Positions 10,643 to 23,149 of a stretch of DNA of 64,000 nucleotides are shown in pieces. A model generated the notes under the pieces. It did not search any database. It worked only from the letters and a program-made list of their open reading frames with translations, and was not told the DNA's origin. Position numbers and translations under genes: made by a program. Origin of the DNA: Ganoderma boninense (lineage: Eukaryota; Basidiomycota; Agaricomycetes; Polyporales; Polyporaceae); NCBI GenBank assembly GCA_002900995.3, contig CM035307.1, positions 1,302,001 through 1,366,000 on the forward strand. Reading direction: 5' to 3'. How positions within the stretch are numbered: the stretch's first letter is position 1; every line of letters starts with the position of its first letter.

Positions 10643-13600
10643 ACGCCCTCGCCCATGGTCGTCCCCACCTCAGTGGCCGGCCCGGCGGTCCTTACGACCC
10701 GCAGTTTGCCTGTGCCTGATTAGCGCGCCGATGGTCCGTCCGGCTTCTTTCCACTGGCAAGTCAGCTTCAACCACCCGGTGTAAAACCCACTCCTCACCG
10801 ATTAAATGCGGTAGTACAACAGACCAAGTCCTTGAAATGGACTATGAGTAAGTACTTCGTCCCGCTATCAGTGGTATCAGGCTCCCGGTGTAACTCCTAC
10901 TAGGTCCGAAAAGGTACCCGATCCTCTTTACACCGTGTCTGACTTGTCTTTTGCTAGGGAAAACCAACCAAACGTATCCGGAGGATGGTCTGGATATTTT
11001 CTCGTGACTCTCCTACCTTCACTGTCGTCTATTCGGAAGTGTCGGCCGCGAATCTACAAGCATCACTTGAAACCAAGTCAGTAGAAACGTTGTCTCGGAT
11101 TCACCTGACTTCTCAACGACCCAGCACTGGACTGTGCTCGTCTTCGTGTGCGAGGGGGTTCATGATGTGATCGTCCCGTTCCGTTGGGCTCTTTTATTTA
11201 GTTGCCGTCGGGAGGAGAGGTTGATGTGGACTCGAAACCAGACTGTCGACAACGTGCAGACCTGTACATCAAAGTTTGACCCTCCTCCTGATGCATGCGC
11301 GCGTACCGCTCGTCGATCACTAGTCACTAGTCACTCCGGCCACGACAGCCTTGCGCTCTCCTGCTCTTTGGAGCTGCTGCCTTATCTGTCGCATGATCGG
11401 CGGCGCCATCATTCTACGAGCCTGTTGTGTTCGCTCTCGATCTCGCCAGTTGTCGTCCTCGCGCTGATCTGGTTCGAGTCTAAAATGCCAGTGTGCTGAT
11501 GTGGCCCGCGCGAGTGGTGGCCGGCAACATATCGCGGATGATAGTTATGGCCCGCATGACCCGACATCGTATGCACCCGCTTTCGCAAACATGGTCTATT
11601 TCTCACACCATTCGTGTTTCAAAGCCCACCGATATGCGGTCCAGGTGGAAATCTGTGACGTCATGCTCTCTCGAAACAGCGTTCTCATTGTTTTGAGGAG
11701 CCGACATCCGCGGGGTGTGTGTCGTATGACGGGTTCCCACTTGGTGGGGGAGTGGAGTGCGTTGGGTCGCAGATGGCTGGTGACAAATGGCAAATACAAC
11801 ATGTTTGCCATTTATGCAGCTCTGTGGAAACCCTTGCTGCAAACACCGCCACCCCATAACCGAACAGCACCGATAGTAGGATACTTGCCAATGACTGTCA
11901 ATCGGAGCTGTGACTCTGACTCAAAGGTTTAGCCACCGCTTTACGGTCCTAGGACAAACAGCTCGCTGCTAAATCTAGCTAGAACCCAACCGCGTGTACA
12001 CTTAACAAAGGTGAGTCCATCCAAAGTCCGCCGGCTCCAGACTGAAGTGCGGCATGTCCTTACAGGGCCTCAGCTCTTCTTTTGCCGGGAACGCCGTGTG
12101 CATGAAGATATACAACTTTCCTTTTTCTTCCTCCTAGCATTCCATTACAGCGCTCTTGCCAGGAATTCGATGCGAGCAACGGCAACTTGTCGCTCACCCA
12201 CCGACTCGGGGTCTGTACGTCGGCGGTCAGCATCCTCGCACCGGTTCGTACTAGCGGCGCACCGGCAGCAATTGGTGCTTAATCTGAACCACGGTGTTCC
12301 CATTCTCGCAAGAATTCCATTGCTCAGCTCGTTGAGTCCTTTGTCCTGTGCTTATTGACTCGCGCTTTCTCAGAATTTTCGTCCGCAGTGTCTCAGAACG
12401 TCGGCCAAGCGACCGTAAACCTTCGATTTAACGGCACCCGATATTTCCGCAATCAGCGCGTCCCAACCCCAGCGACGTACTCTTCCTCGTCCCACGTGCA
12501 TGCATTTCCTTCTTCCGAGGATCTTCTATCGCCACGGCTTTCCCGGCTTGTTCGCAGTCTTGAGGTAAGTTTCCGTGCCTTTGTGTTCATGTTTCAAGTA
12601 CATCCACCCCCAGCCACAACTAGGAACGCAGCTGCGTGCTGTATTTTGCTCAAGTTGTATCATCAGTCCGGCGGGCTGTGTGACGGCCGCTCCTCCGCGT
12701 TATTGCCCACTCTTCAAGCTCCGCGAGGAAGCAGAGAACCACAATGAAGCCCCATGACACCCGCTGGCGGCGAAGAAGTGCGCCGAAGCGGAAATGTGTT
12801 GCCAAACGTCACTTTACCACGTCTCCGTTATCTGCTTTTCAGGGAGACTGCTTTCAAAAAGCCAGTACGGCCTCTCCTTTGGCTTCGGGGGCACCATAGC
12901 GAGAGATACAGTGCCGATGTACGCCATCCATGCAGTCTGCAGACATCCACGGGCGCTGGCGACCGAAGCAAGGACTGAGGACGCTCGAAAAGGCATCGCT
13001 GGATGGTGAGATGTCTGGATTCCAGTATGGCGGATTGTCCGAGTATAGTCTTCCTCATGTTGCTCTGCTTCGGCCAGGTAGGGACCCGTCGGGCGGAGGC
13101 ACTGGCCATGGAAGTTCATGCGGACGTTCTTTGGCGTCCGGGAGCGAGCCCCAGATGCTTGCAATCCGCAACCTAATCTTGGGTCCCTGGCACCGAGCGC
13201 GTGTGTGACAGGACGTACGGTCCTATGAGGGAACCTGCATGCGCATTCTCTGGGCGTGCAGCTGGCATGTGCCCCGCCAGCCGTGGCGTCTGCAAACGTA
13301 CAAGTGTTTCCCTCCTTTGCTGGTATTTGCAACCGGAAGTCGTCGATACGGACGCCGCCCAGCTCGCGGGCAGCCAGGGTCGACGTCGCAGCGACTAGGA
13401 GGGGCCGCAACCTTATGTCCCACAGCAGTGCGGGGACTGTATGCCACCTGGGTGCTGGCTGGGCTAGGCAGGATTGGGGCCGGCGCAGCTCCGAGTCCCG
13501 AATCCCAGCCTACACGGACATTATTCGTGCCTCAGCTGTTCTACGCTATCGCGTGTCCCCCGTTCAATGGTCGAACCCTCTCCCCGAGGGATTCGCCCGG

Positions 13601-16600
13601 TCCATCGGGGTCTCAGAAATCGACAGGCCTGGCGTATCTCGTTCCAGCCTCCATGCTCGTCGCCGCGGCGGTCGGGCCCTGCTTTAGGTTCTGCTCCCTT
13701 CAAGCACGCATCTAGAGTGGCGCGACGTCTGCATATTGTATCCACGTTCTTCGCGACCGCGCGATGCTCCCATGGCCCGCACCTCCGCGCCCATTACGAT
13801 CACAAGACAGGGCTCTCCCATCGGCACTCGCGCGTACGGCATGGGCCCGCTGGGGACGGGCCAGGGTGTGGTTGGGAGTTGGGACGACCGGTGGTTCGGC
13901 GGTTCGAGCGTGGCGAGCGCGACCGAATTCGAAGCCGAACCCCCGCGCGCGCCCCCACGTGAACCTTGGCTACAGCACCCAGCTGCCAGCAGCGAGTGGC
14001 AGGAGCGGGAACGGACGCAGCGACGATGACGTGCCAGAAGCCTGCGCCGCCCCGTGAAGTTCGTGTGTGTGTCCGTGCTGCCCGCCGAGCCCTGCCAGCT
14101 TGCGTTCGCATATTTTTGCAAATTCCAGACGGGACCCGCACGCCGGGTGCGCGGAAGTGCACCATGGAAAATGTCGAGCGAAAAGCGGATGTGCAGGCGG
14201 CGGCGGCCTCCGCGCGCCCGCGCCCATGCTCGACGTCGACGCCGTCGTAATACGCGTCATACTCAGACGGGATGTCCCCTTCGCGGCTTCGCCACGCCTC
14301 TCCGAACGTTCGCCGCAGACCGGACCCCGGACTAGCGTGCGTGTCGGCGACGGCCGGGGAACCAGAACCACAGTCGCTGGGCCGGCGGTCGGGACTTCGA
14401 CTTCGCGCTGGGAACTGGAACCCGCTGTGCCCGCCGCGCGTCGCGAGTCGCGACATCCCCTTCGAGCTCACGAGGGCGTCCTCCCCGCATACGCTGCACG
14501 GTGCCGTCTGCCCCACCGCGCGCCGCGCGTAGACGTAAGTTCCAAGACACGCCCGGTCCTGATCGCGATTGCAGCGATCCCAATTACGCACTCCTCCTGC
14601 AGTCGCGGCATGTACGGTAGACCGTGGTGTGCCCCGCCTCGCATTGTGAAGGCTTGGGGCGTAGACCTGCAATCTAAGTATTTGGCTTCCATGCCAAGCT
14701 GTGAAGAGTGCGCGTACGCGTGTGCGTGGACTGGAGCGGCCGGCTGCTCGGTAGTACTTTGAGGGGGCTTCGTCCGTTCTGCGCGTTCGTAGGTACACTA
14801 CCCGTGGGTTCATCCGACTAGCACTCGGATTCGTGGCCTGCCCCTGCCGTGACGCCATGCTGCATGCCTGTGTCCCTGGCCAAAATCGCCGTCGCGTTCT
14901 CTCCGAGGGCTCATCGGAGTCGAGTAATCCTCGAGTCCATCTCACCTTTAGCGCATGCGTGCACGTACACGTATGCGTCGACCTGGGTCCGGCTCTCGAG
15001 ATAGCGTGGCAGAAAGGTGCGTCAGGCTCATGTACGTCGCAGGAAGAGAATGCAACGACGACCCTGCAAGCTCCGTGGCAACAGCATGCACGCGGACGAG
15101 AAGCGGCACGAGGTGTATTGTCATGAACGTCCTCGCTCCCGAAAGCTGGAGGCCCAGGGCCCGCGCTAGGCGTTCCGTAGACGACACCTGCAGCAGCACC
15201 CTGTAAGTTTTTTCCGCGCGCTCGGTGACAAAAGGTAGCCTCAGGTTGGCTGGCTGCTCAGGGAAACACGTCCCGCACGGGCGACCGCGCACGCCAGGTC
15301 CTTCTGCGCGGAACGCGAGGCCTGTAAATTTCAAGCTCGCAACCGCCCTAGACCTTGGGGGCCCATGGGACGACGGCGGAAGCAGCCTTGGAATGTGTCA
15401 ACGGAGCGTTTTGGTTATACTTTCTCCGAACGCGACCAATACGCAATATTACGCCCTCTTGGCCCTTCTTGGCCCCCTCCTGGCTCCTGGTCCTGGTCCT
15501 GCCCGCTAGCGAGGCGCTTCTTCCAGACGGATTTGTCTTTGTCTTTTTCTCGTCTTGTCGACTGCAGTCGAAGAAGCTACTAGCGCCGCCGCTGCGGCCA
15601 GGAACCGCTCCGCCCCCGCCCGGGCTTCCTTCCTTCTGGGACGACAATAGCTGGAATTTCCAGTGTCTGCGTGCTCCGCGTGGGGCCCACTCGAGCAGAC
15701 CTGCTCCACGTCCGACGTAGAGGGTCGGAACACGGGGCGCGCACACGATGAGGGTACGCCGTACGCGGTGACGAGGGACCCATGGCTCGATATTTACGCC
15801 GGGACAGAGCTGGGAGGTCAGCAGGACGCGAGCCGCCAAATGGCTGAAGGTATTGTGGCGCGCACTACCGCCTGGCTTCCTAGGGCTAAGAGAGGTGAGA
15901 CATTTTACGCGTCATTGGATATCCGTATGTATCGCATCAGCGGTCGAACTGGCAGTGAGCGCTACATGACCTCCCGAAATTCCGGAGGGCGTCTATGAGA
16001 GTGCACGTGCATTTTCTGTCATTATATCAGCACCGAATCTGGTAGGTACTCACTCCCGCCATCATTTGTCATGACAGCTCCTTCCTTTCAGGTCGATTTC
16101 AGGCCTAAGCGAGGCAACTACGGACGCGTTTAGATCTAGAAGGGGGGGTCGACCCCCCTTTCTAACTTTTCAGCGCTTGCAGCATCTACGGACGTCGGGC
16201 TCAGGAGCGGAGTGCAAATCGGCCTCGGCATCTCGGCCAAACGACCTGTTTAGAGATTTACGGTCGTCCCTAGAGCCGCAGACCCTTACGGATAGTCAAC
16301 CATTATGTATCGCTGGGTCGCCAGTGGGCAACGACCCCTCGGAGGCCGCACCGTGCGCCCGCAGTGACCCACAAACGCGCCATGCTTTCTTCTGTCGTTT
16401 TGGGGGGCACCCGCCCGGGTACACGAACGAGGGGGACAACACGCGTCGCGCTGTGGGCCTGCAGGGTCGCGAGGGTATCTACGTATACTGACCTGCAGCT
16501 GGGGATCGAAGTAGTCCGGCCGAAGCGGGACCCGAACCCTTCTTCGCAGAGCCGGTTCTGAGTCGACGTGCAGCGGTAGCTACTCGTGCGGCTCGTCCAC

Positions 16601-18693
16601 CATCGAAGGTTTCTTGCTCTCCTCTCGTTCTTTGGACGCGTGGGTGCGCCCTCCGCCAAGGGGACGGGTATGCACACGGACCGGCGCACTGCGGTAATGC
16701 GGCCTTGCTAAGCGGCGGTAGCCACCGTGCCTGTCAGGAGGTCCTCCCTTCTCCACCCTCGACTGAAGCAGGCGTCCCGCCGTGGGGTATTCCTGCACCA
16801 ATTTTTCATTTTCGCGCAGCGTGTGGTGCAGAGGGAGCCCAGCGCCGGGGCTCAGCGCGGTCTACTAGCCATGGGGGCTCATGGGGTAGGGTCGAGGTAC
16901 TGAATTGGCAGCCAGAATGGGTGAACGGGTACGACAAACTGGAGGAGGAGGAAGGGGGAGGTGGCGGCATGAGACAATCGGCGTGCCGACGATGCGAGTG
17001 GGCGCCAGAGGTGAAACACTCGGCCGTCGCGCTCGAGCCCCGATCGAGCCCCCCGGACTGGTCGATCGCGGCTGAACGGTGCATGCGGGACGCCCCCGTC
17101 GCGTGCTGCTTCCTGCTGCCGCTGTCCCATACCGCGCGAGCGCGCCTCCCGTGACTCTCAACACAATTCGGGTTCGCCCGCTCCGGCCCCGCCCCGCCCC
17201 AGGTTCGAAATTCGCGTCCGGAGGCGATTGCGATTGCGTTGGCGAGTTCCGAAGGGCAGAAGGGTTTGGCCCCCGCCCGGCGCCAGCCGCCCGCGATGAC
17301 CTCGGGGATACGCACGTTTCGCTCGTCGTGCCTCGTGCGCCCGTGCGGCGTGCGTCGGGAGTGGTGGCGGTGGCTATCGGGCGACGTGGCATCCGGCGCG
17401 GGGACTGCGAGGGTGTGCGCCCCCATGCGTCCCATGTGGACACCCCGCGGCCGAAGCGTCGATTCGAACGGGGCCCCTCCGCCCGCGAGCCTGAGTCTAT
17501 CTGTACCCGGCCACGCGGCGCCAAATGCTGCGAATATTCTGGGGCCCGTGCGTCCGCCGCGATCGCGCCGGTGTCGGGGAGCTCACGCGTGCTGCATTCG
17601 CGCGTGACGGCGCGCTGCTGAGTCCTCGCTCCGAGCCTGGCTTTCCGAGTCGATTAGGCTGCCAGTGGTGTTCGCGTCCGTGTGGTAATTGAGCGCATAT
17701 GCAATGCCTGCATGCGCCGTCGCCGCCGCCGCCGCCCGCCGCGGCGTCGTCCTTGGATTCTGTCCGGTTCGAAGACGCAGAAGTCCCAGAGGAGACGGAG
17801 ACCGAGGCAACGCACGAACTCGAGTGCGCGTTCCTGTGCCACTCCGGTGTCGTCGCGCCACGCTCAAGAGGACTGCGACGGTTGAGATCGTGGAGCTCAA
17901 GGCTCATGGCGACCGGTGGGTTCACAGTAAGCACTATTTAGCCTACACGACGTTTAGCGTCACGACGCAAGTGGCGCTGTCAATCTAGCCATATCCAACT
18001 TGTCACAGTTGCAACCTCCAATATTTGCGCATCGATTGTCTCGGGTTGAGACCCAGACGCCCTTCGGACTCGCACTCCGAACTCGCAGCAAAGGTGGGGT
18101 TTCGCATTTCGTGTTGATTCGTTATACGGCTACTTCCTATAGACTACCATTACACGATGATGGGGATATGCAGAGAGGGAGGACTACACAGATAATAAAT
18201 AGATAGTTAGTAGTTCATCAATGCGCTCTGGCCAGTCCGAGTCGCAAAGACCAAGCAAAGGAGCGTAAAGAGTTGGAGAGGAGCGAGCAGCAGGCAGCAG
18301 CGGGACCGAAGCGAATAAGTAACAAAAAATATACGCGTGGGCGAGGAGAGGCGGTGCGACGCATTATACCTTCAAGACAGAGAGCCGGTGAACTTAAATT
18401 GAACAAAGATGCAGAGACGGGACGGATGTGCTTGCGGTGATACAGTGGGAGAAATGCGGGGATATGCGGGGTAAAGCGAAAGCTGCGAAGGAAGAGTACA
18501 CAGACGGGGGTTTTGCCCGCGCCGCGGCGGTGTGTGGTATGTAGGGGCGGGAGTGGTATCGGGAGCGGGATTTTGCAGTATAAACAACGCGCCCGTCCGA
18601 ACGCGGATGCATGGAGGGATGATGCAACTCAAGGCAACGGTCTATGAGAGAAGGGGGGCGGGACGACGGGGTTGGCAAGAGGACGACCCCAAC
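10643..18693. other. Long gene-poor stretch without a supported gene
   Basis: About 8 kb, GC-rich, with many overlapping open frames on both strands that are explained by low stop-codon frequency. They are rich in Arg, Ser, Pro and Ala in every frame and I could not splice any into a recognisable protein. The right end (about 18130-18690) is AT-richer and likely includes the 3' untranslated region of the GATA-factor gene. The left end is the upstream region of the SnoaL-like gene. I see no terminal repeats, reverse transcriptase or transposase motifs. Confidence 0.45.
16137..16164. repeat. 28-bp near-perfect palindrome
   Basis: Two 14-nt arms meet with no loop around TCGA; the central 16 bases (16143-16158, six G, TCGA, six C) are perfectly self-complementary and only one of the 14 arm pairs mismatches (16142/16159). 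It lies in the gene-poor stretch and could form a strong hairpin. Its function is unknown. Confidence 0.8.
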
Positions 18694-20417
18694 CTATGCG
18701 GCGAGGAGGGTCTTGGTGGGCTGGGGCGAAGCCGTTGCCGCCTTGATGGGGGCGATGTCCGCCACCGGCTGCCAGCCTGTCACCTCGGGGGTCCGCTGCT
18801 GCGGCTCCAAGGGAACTGAGCCCCGGCGCACGAAATAATCGGTCTGCTGGTCATGCCGCGCCTGCTGCAGCGGGGAGGAGGAGGGGTAGTAAGGAATGGG
18901 CATCGAGGCGGCCTTGCGCGGCGTCGGCGGCGAAGGACCATTCGACTGGAGGGAGGCAATGTCGGAGAGGGGGGCATTGGGCAAGCGAATGCCGCCCTCA
19001 GCGGGAATCAAAGGAGGGGACTGCGAGTTGGGATCGCGCGGGATGGGGAAGGTTGAGGCGGCGGGGGAGTTGAACGACGACGGCGGGTTGGAGCCACCCG
19101 AGTAGACCGACACTGCGGAGAGAACGAGGCGGCGTCAGCTAACTTGATTCACTGACCCGGAGAGCTGGCACTCTTACCAGAGTCGTCCCAATCGCTGCTG
19201 GCAGAGTGCACCGAGGACGCGGAAGACGACGAGACAGACGCGCGACGAGGCATCACGTTGTCCATCTCGGACGGCTCCTTCTTGATCATCTGGGGCGGAA
19301 TCTTCGCGGCCTTGGGCGAACCTCCGTTCACCTTCGGCTGCTTCCGCGTCTTGCTCCCCGCGCGCAGCTCGTCGAACCGGAGCGGGCGCGGGCGCAAGTG
19401 AGTGCGCTCGTACAGGCCGCACTTATTGCAGACGATCTTGCCAGGGTTCAGCGTCGAGCGGCGCCAGCTGGGCGGCTCTGTGGTATGGCAGTTGAAGCAC
19501 CGTCTCCGGAGGTACTGAGTCTCCTTCGACGCGGCGTCGTCCGTGTGCTGAACCATCATGCCTGCGTGTGGCGAGATGCAGGGGAGTTGTGGCATGCCCG
19601 CTGATGAAGGCCGGCTCCAGGGGGTCTGAGAAGGGACAATGACGGGGCCATCCTCGGTTTTGATACCGTCGAGGTGGTGGAAGTCATGGTACGGGGGATG
19701 TGGGCTGCTCATCGGGACCGTGTGCGCAAAGGGCTCATCCATGCTGGGGTGGATGGGCTCACACATTGACATGTGTGGGGACCCGTCGAGGGACAAAGGC
19801 TCGGAGTACATGGTGCTGGGGCGCGAACCGAACGAGCTCACCGAGTCGTGATCGCTGCCCATGAACGGAGGGGTGTTGTAGGGCATGTGCTCGGCGCGGT
19901 CATGTCGGACGTAGGGGAAGGTCGCGCGACGCGTCATGGCAATGTCGTGAGGGTGGCGCATCTGGTGCGCGACATGGTGGTGGCCGTTCGCGGTCTGGGG
20001 GATGCCGGACCAGTTGCCTCCGTGGAAGCCTGGCTCGGCGGACTGCTGGTGGCGGTGGTCCATGTACATTTCCTGGTGGACGGCGTGCTCGGGAATTTCG
20101 TGGTCGTACAACTCCTCAAGGAGGGAGCCCCGGGAGCCCGGAGGAGTGGGGAAGGAGGTGGGGTATCCGGCAGACCACATCTGGGCGGGCTCCATGGACG
20201 GGTGATGGTGGTGGTGGTGGTGGTCGGTGACGACGACAGCGCCCTCGTCGGGATGGTCGAAGAGGCTCCGGTGGAAGGGGAGGTCGATCGGAGCCTTGTA
20301 GTTGGGCGGGGTGGGGTAGTGGTGCATGTCGTCGGAGGAGATGGACGTCCTCGGGGAGGGGGTGCGGGGGGTGGACGCGTCTGAGTAGGAGGTGTAGTCG
20401 AAGTGTAGAGAGTCCAT
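18694..20417 (-). CDS. GATA-type zinc-finger transcription factor
   Basis: Two exons: 20417-19178 and 19112-18694, joined as SDWDDS / VSVYSGG. The finger near residues 310-360 reads CFNCHTTEPPSWRRS...KIVCNKCGLYERTHLRPRP: CxxC, 19 residues, CxxC, with the WRR and CNxCGL hallmarks and a basic tail (GSKTRKQPK) that would bind GATA DNA. The loop of 19 is longer than the 17-18 of classical fungal GATA fingers. The rest is low complexity: an N-terminal Ser/Thr/Pro region, a run of eight or so His (DHHHHHHHP, codons near 20200-20222), further His/Met-rich stretches, and a Ser-rich C-terminus. Expected in the nucleus; the regulon cannot be told from sequence. A strongly C-rich upstream region precedes it. 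Confidence 0.9.
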
Positions 20418-21426
20418 GGAGTCGCGTTCAAGAGTGCGTCTGGAAGCGTCTGGCAGAAAGGAAGCCGAACTCAGACGGAAGAGAGGGCTCGAGGGGCACG
20501 GAAATATGAGGCCTGGCGGACACCCTCGCTTGCGACGGGTTAAGAGACTCTTGCCTGTCCGTACCCGGCAGAAGCGGTCCCTCGGGGTCTCACCAAACCT
20601 GTGCAGCTGCTACGAATGGCTTAGCCGCTTCTTTCCCACTGCGAATCCAGACGCACGGCTCCCCAGTGCCACGCCCCATGCCACCCTTGCGCACCGCCAG
20701 CCTGGCTCGTCCCATCCACTCCCGTCCACGCGCTCTCCCCTCTTCTGCACAGAACCCCGCCCCCCGCCCCTGCCGCGCCCGCACACCCCCACGCCCGCCC
20801 CCGCCCGGCCCACAGACAATCGCCAGTCGCTGCCGCACCCAAAGCACGCGGGGGGCCCGTATCCAGATGTGCCGCGCATGGGCCGCCGCGGGACTCGCCC
20901 GTGGCAGCATCGGCTACGGCGCGCGCTCGTTCGGAGGTTGCACACTTGCTCCGATTTCTGAACGCCCACTGCCAATTCGGGGAGGTTCACAGGCGTCCGC
21001 TCGCAGCCGAACTGAGGAGACGACTCCCCTCATCTCTGCCCGCGATCTCGCCAAATCCGCCCACCCGAAGATCCTCCCTCGGCCCCTCCCGCCACCAGTC
21101 CCTCCGTCTCACCACCTATCGCCCCGGCGCCTCCACAAGCCCCGTCGCCACCAGACATGCACGAGCCCTCCGCTCTCTCCGCCCTCGGGCCTTCCATTGT
21201 CCAATCGCGGCCCACACAACATATCCTACACCGCGTCCGAGTCCCCAGGCGCGGGCCCCCTCGCTGCCTGCTTCCTATCACCTTCGCGCCAGATCCAGCA
21301 CCCCCAGGCTGTGTCCAACGACGCTTCTCCGAACCAGCCAGAGTCCGAACAGCGCCTTCCACATATCGCGCGGCGCTCCAGCCCTCTGCGTTTCAGACAT
21401 AGCATCCCATTTCACATATACGGTTC
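20418..21426. other. Upstream region of the GATA factor; C-rich tract
   Basis: About 1 kb between two genes on the minus strand. It contains a C-rich tract near 20755-20815 on the plus strand and long but compositionally driven open frames (for example 20666-21877 on plus). No conserved protein is seen. It probably holds the GATA-factor promoter and the 3' untranslated end of the ING-type gene. Confidence 0.5.
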
Positions 21427-23149
21427 CTACTGTTTCTTCCGTCCTTTCCGGCTTCCCCCAGTCGACGCCGAGCTGGCGGCCATCGGTGGCGTGTACGTGT
21501 CCAGAATCCCCAGCTTCTGCTTGCAGTCGTTGCAGTACCAGGTGTCGGGCAGCGGCGGCTTGAGGTCCACGCACGAGAGGTGGAACTGCATCGCCAACAA
21601 ATCGCGTCAGCCAGGACGTAAACACACTGCCAGCCGCCACATGAAGCCTGCCCGTAGCCATAGCGCCAGACAGCAGCATGGAAAGAGACTTTGTCTTACC
21701 CATTGGTACTTGCACTCTTCGTTGTCGCACGCGATCATCTGCACGACGCCACGAAGTCGATGGTCAGCATCGCCGCCCTCGACCACCAGTTCACACCCCG
21801 GCACAGCGCGGCCGAGAGCACCGGCGCGCGCGTGTGCCACATTGGATTTGGGTTCGGGCAGACGCACCTCTCCGTAGGAAAGCTTCTGGCAATAGCAGTA
21901 GAGCTCCTGGTCCTCCGCATCGCCCCCATCTTCCCCCGCCTCGTCCTCGCCCTCGGCGTCTTCGTCGTCTAGCCCGGACGACGCGGTGAAGCGACGGGAC
22001 CGCACCGGAGATTGCCTCGGGTGCACCATTCGCGACATGGACGACCTTTGGCTCGTCCCATTGTTGCTGTGGCTGGTACTCGCAACGGGCACCGGGCTCG
22101 GCAGCTTGATACTGCCAGCCGATGCCGTAGTTTTACGCTCTGTTGAATGACGATGACAGAGGTTAAGGGGTGAGCCGGAATATGACAAACGCGTCAGAAG
22201 TAAAAAGATTTGAGCGGACAAACGGCAACGGCACGGTAAGTGGCGCATTAACACCGTGAGGACGTTGCAGGATGCATTAAGCAACGGTGACGACAAACGG
22301 AGACCGAAGTACGTACTCTTCGGGGGCGGAGGAGCGGCAACGGGGACGGGTGCCGTCGGAACTTCGATAGCTTGGGCCGCTGCGCGAAGGCTTTGAATCT
22401 GCTGCACAGTGCTCTCTACGCTGCTCAGAAAGTGTTGCGTAGGAGGCAGACCCGGTTCCTCGCCCTGAAGCTTCAGAATCTTCTGCAGATCGTGCTGCAA
22501 GCGAGCCATGGCACGCTCGAAGATCTTGACGAGCCGGTCGGACAGGGCAACCTTCTCGGCAGCGAGCGCATCCAGGTCCGCGTAGAGACCGCTGACGGTG
22601 TCTGGAATGGCCGCATCCTTGCCGGAGAGTGGCTGGCCGGCGTTCTTGGACGAGTGGCGGAAGTACTTCTGGGTCTCCTTCCGGATTTCTTCGGAAAGCT
22701 CTGTTTGCACGCGGGACCGAAACACGAGCAAGGCCGAATATGCGGATATTCTATGAGTACGAACGTGGGACGGAGTGCGTGAGACGGCCACACATGCCTT
22801 GGGACCTGATATCCCGATGTTTGATCTCCACAAGGATATGTTGCGCCTCGCTCGGCAAGTTTTCCAAGCCTGGATGGTGGCGACGGGTCAGTATCTAACG
22901 TCATGTACACATATCCGTTCAATGTGCTCCGCGCAAGCCCGAGTTACGGTGTGGGACGGCGGAAGAGCGCTAGGATGGGCAGTGGCTCGGACGGGTGTGG
23001 TATTCGTCCGAACATGAAATTACGAGATGAAACGGGAGCAGAAGAGCAGCGCCTCCGTAGGGTGACGACAGGGCCTGACAGGGCCGACAGTACTCACTGG
23101 CAAGGTACTCTGTTGCGATATTCGCAGCCTCTTCGAGGTTGGCGTTCAT
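21427..23149 (-). CDS. ING-family PHD-finger chromatin protein (Yng/Png-like)
   Basis: Inhibitor-of-growth proteins are H3K4me3-reading subunits of histone acetyltransferase (NuA4) or deacetylase complexes. Start ATG 23149 gives MNANLEEAANIATEYLA (exon 23149-23098). A 228-nt intron follows, and exon 2 starts at 22869 with (S)LENLPSEAQHILVEIKHRDI, matching the ING N-terminal coiled-coil domain, which continues with ELSEEIRKETQKYFRHSS and LVKIFERAMARLQHDLQKI. After a Ser-rich linker and an acidic patch comes the PHD finger assembled across introns: LYCYCQKLSYGE / MIACDNEECKYQW / FHLSCVDLKPPLPDTWYCNDCKQK, a complete C4HC3 set with the aromatic cage positions expected for methyl-lysine binding. 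The protein ends GGSRKGRKKQ at 21427. Which ING class (Yng1, Yng2 or Pho23) cannot be decided by eye. Confidence 0.9.

Noticed and set aside
11314..11334. Short tandem actagtc repeat
   Set aside because: Only two and a half units; not distinguishable from chance.
11469..11480. T-arm-like ggttcgagtc
   Set aside because: No acceptor, D-arm or anticodon arm can be paired around it, so not a tRNA.
12814..13410. 198-codon minus-strand open frame in the gene-poor stretch
   Set aside because: Composition resembles the other frames around it, no family motif was seen, and I could not build a splice chain with upstream or downstream exons.
13800..14945. 381-codon minus-strand open frame
   Set aside because: Length is explained by very high GC content; the translation is a low-information Arg/Ser/Ala/Pro mix and other frames across it are also open.
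18030..18690. Possible small genes downstream of the GATA factor
   Set aside because: AT-rich sequence with purine runs fits a 3' untranslated region better; no conserved frame.
20666..21877. 403-codon plus-strand open frame
   Set aside because: It overlaps the 3' exons of the ING-family gene on the other strand and is Pro/Arg/Ser-rich without any domain; a GC-driven shadow.
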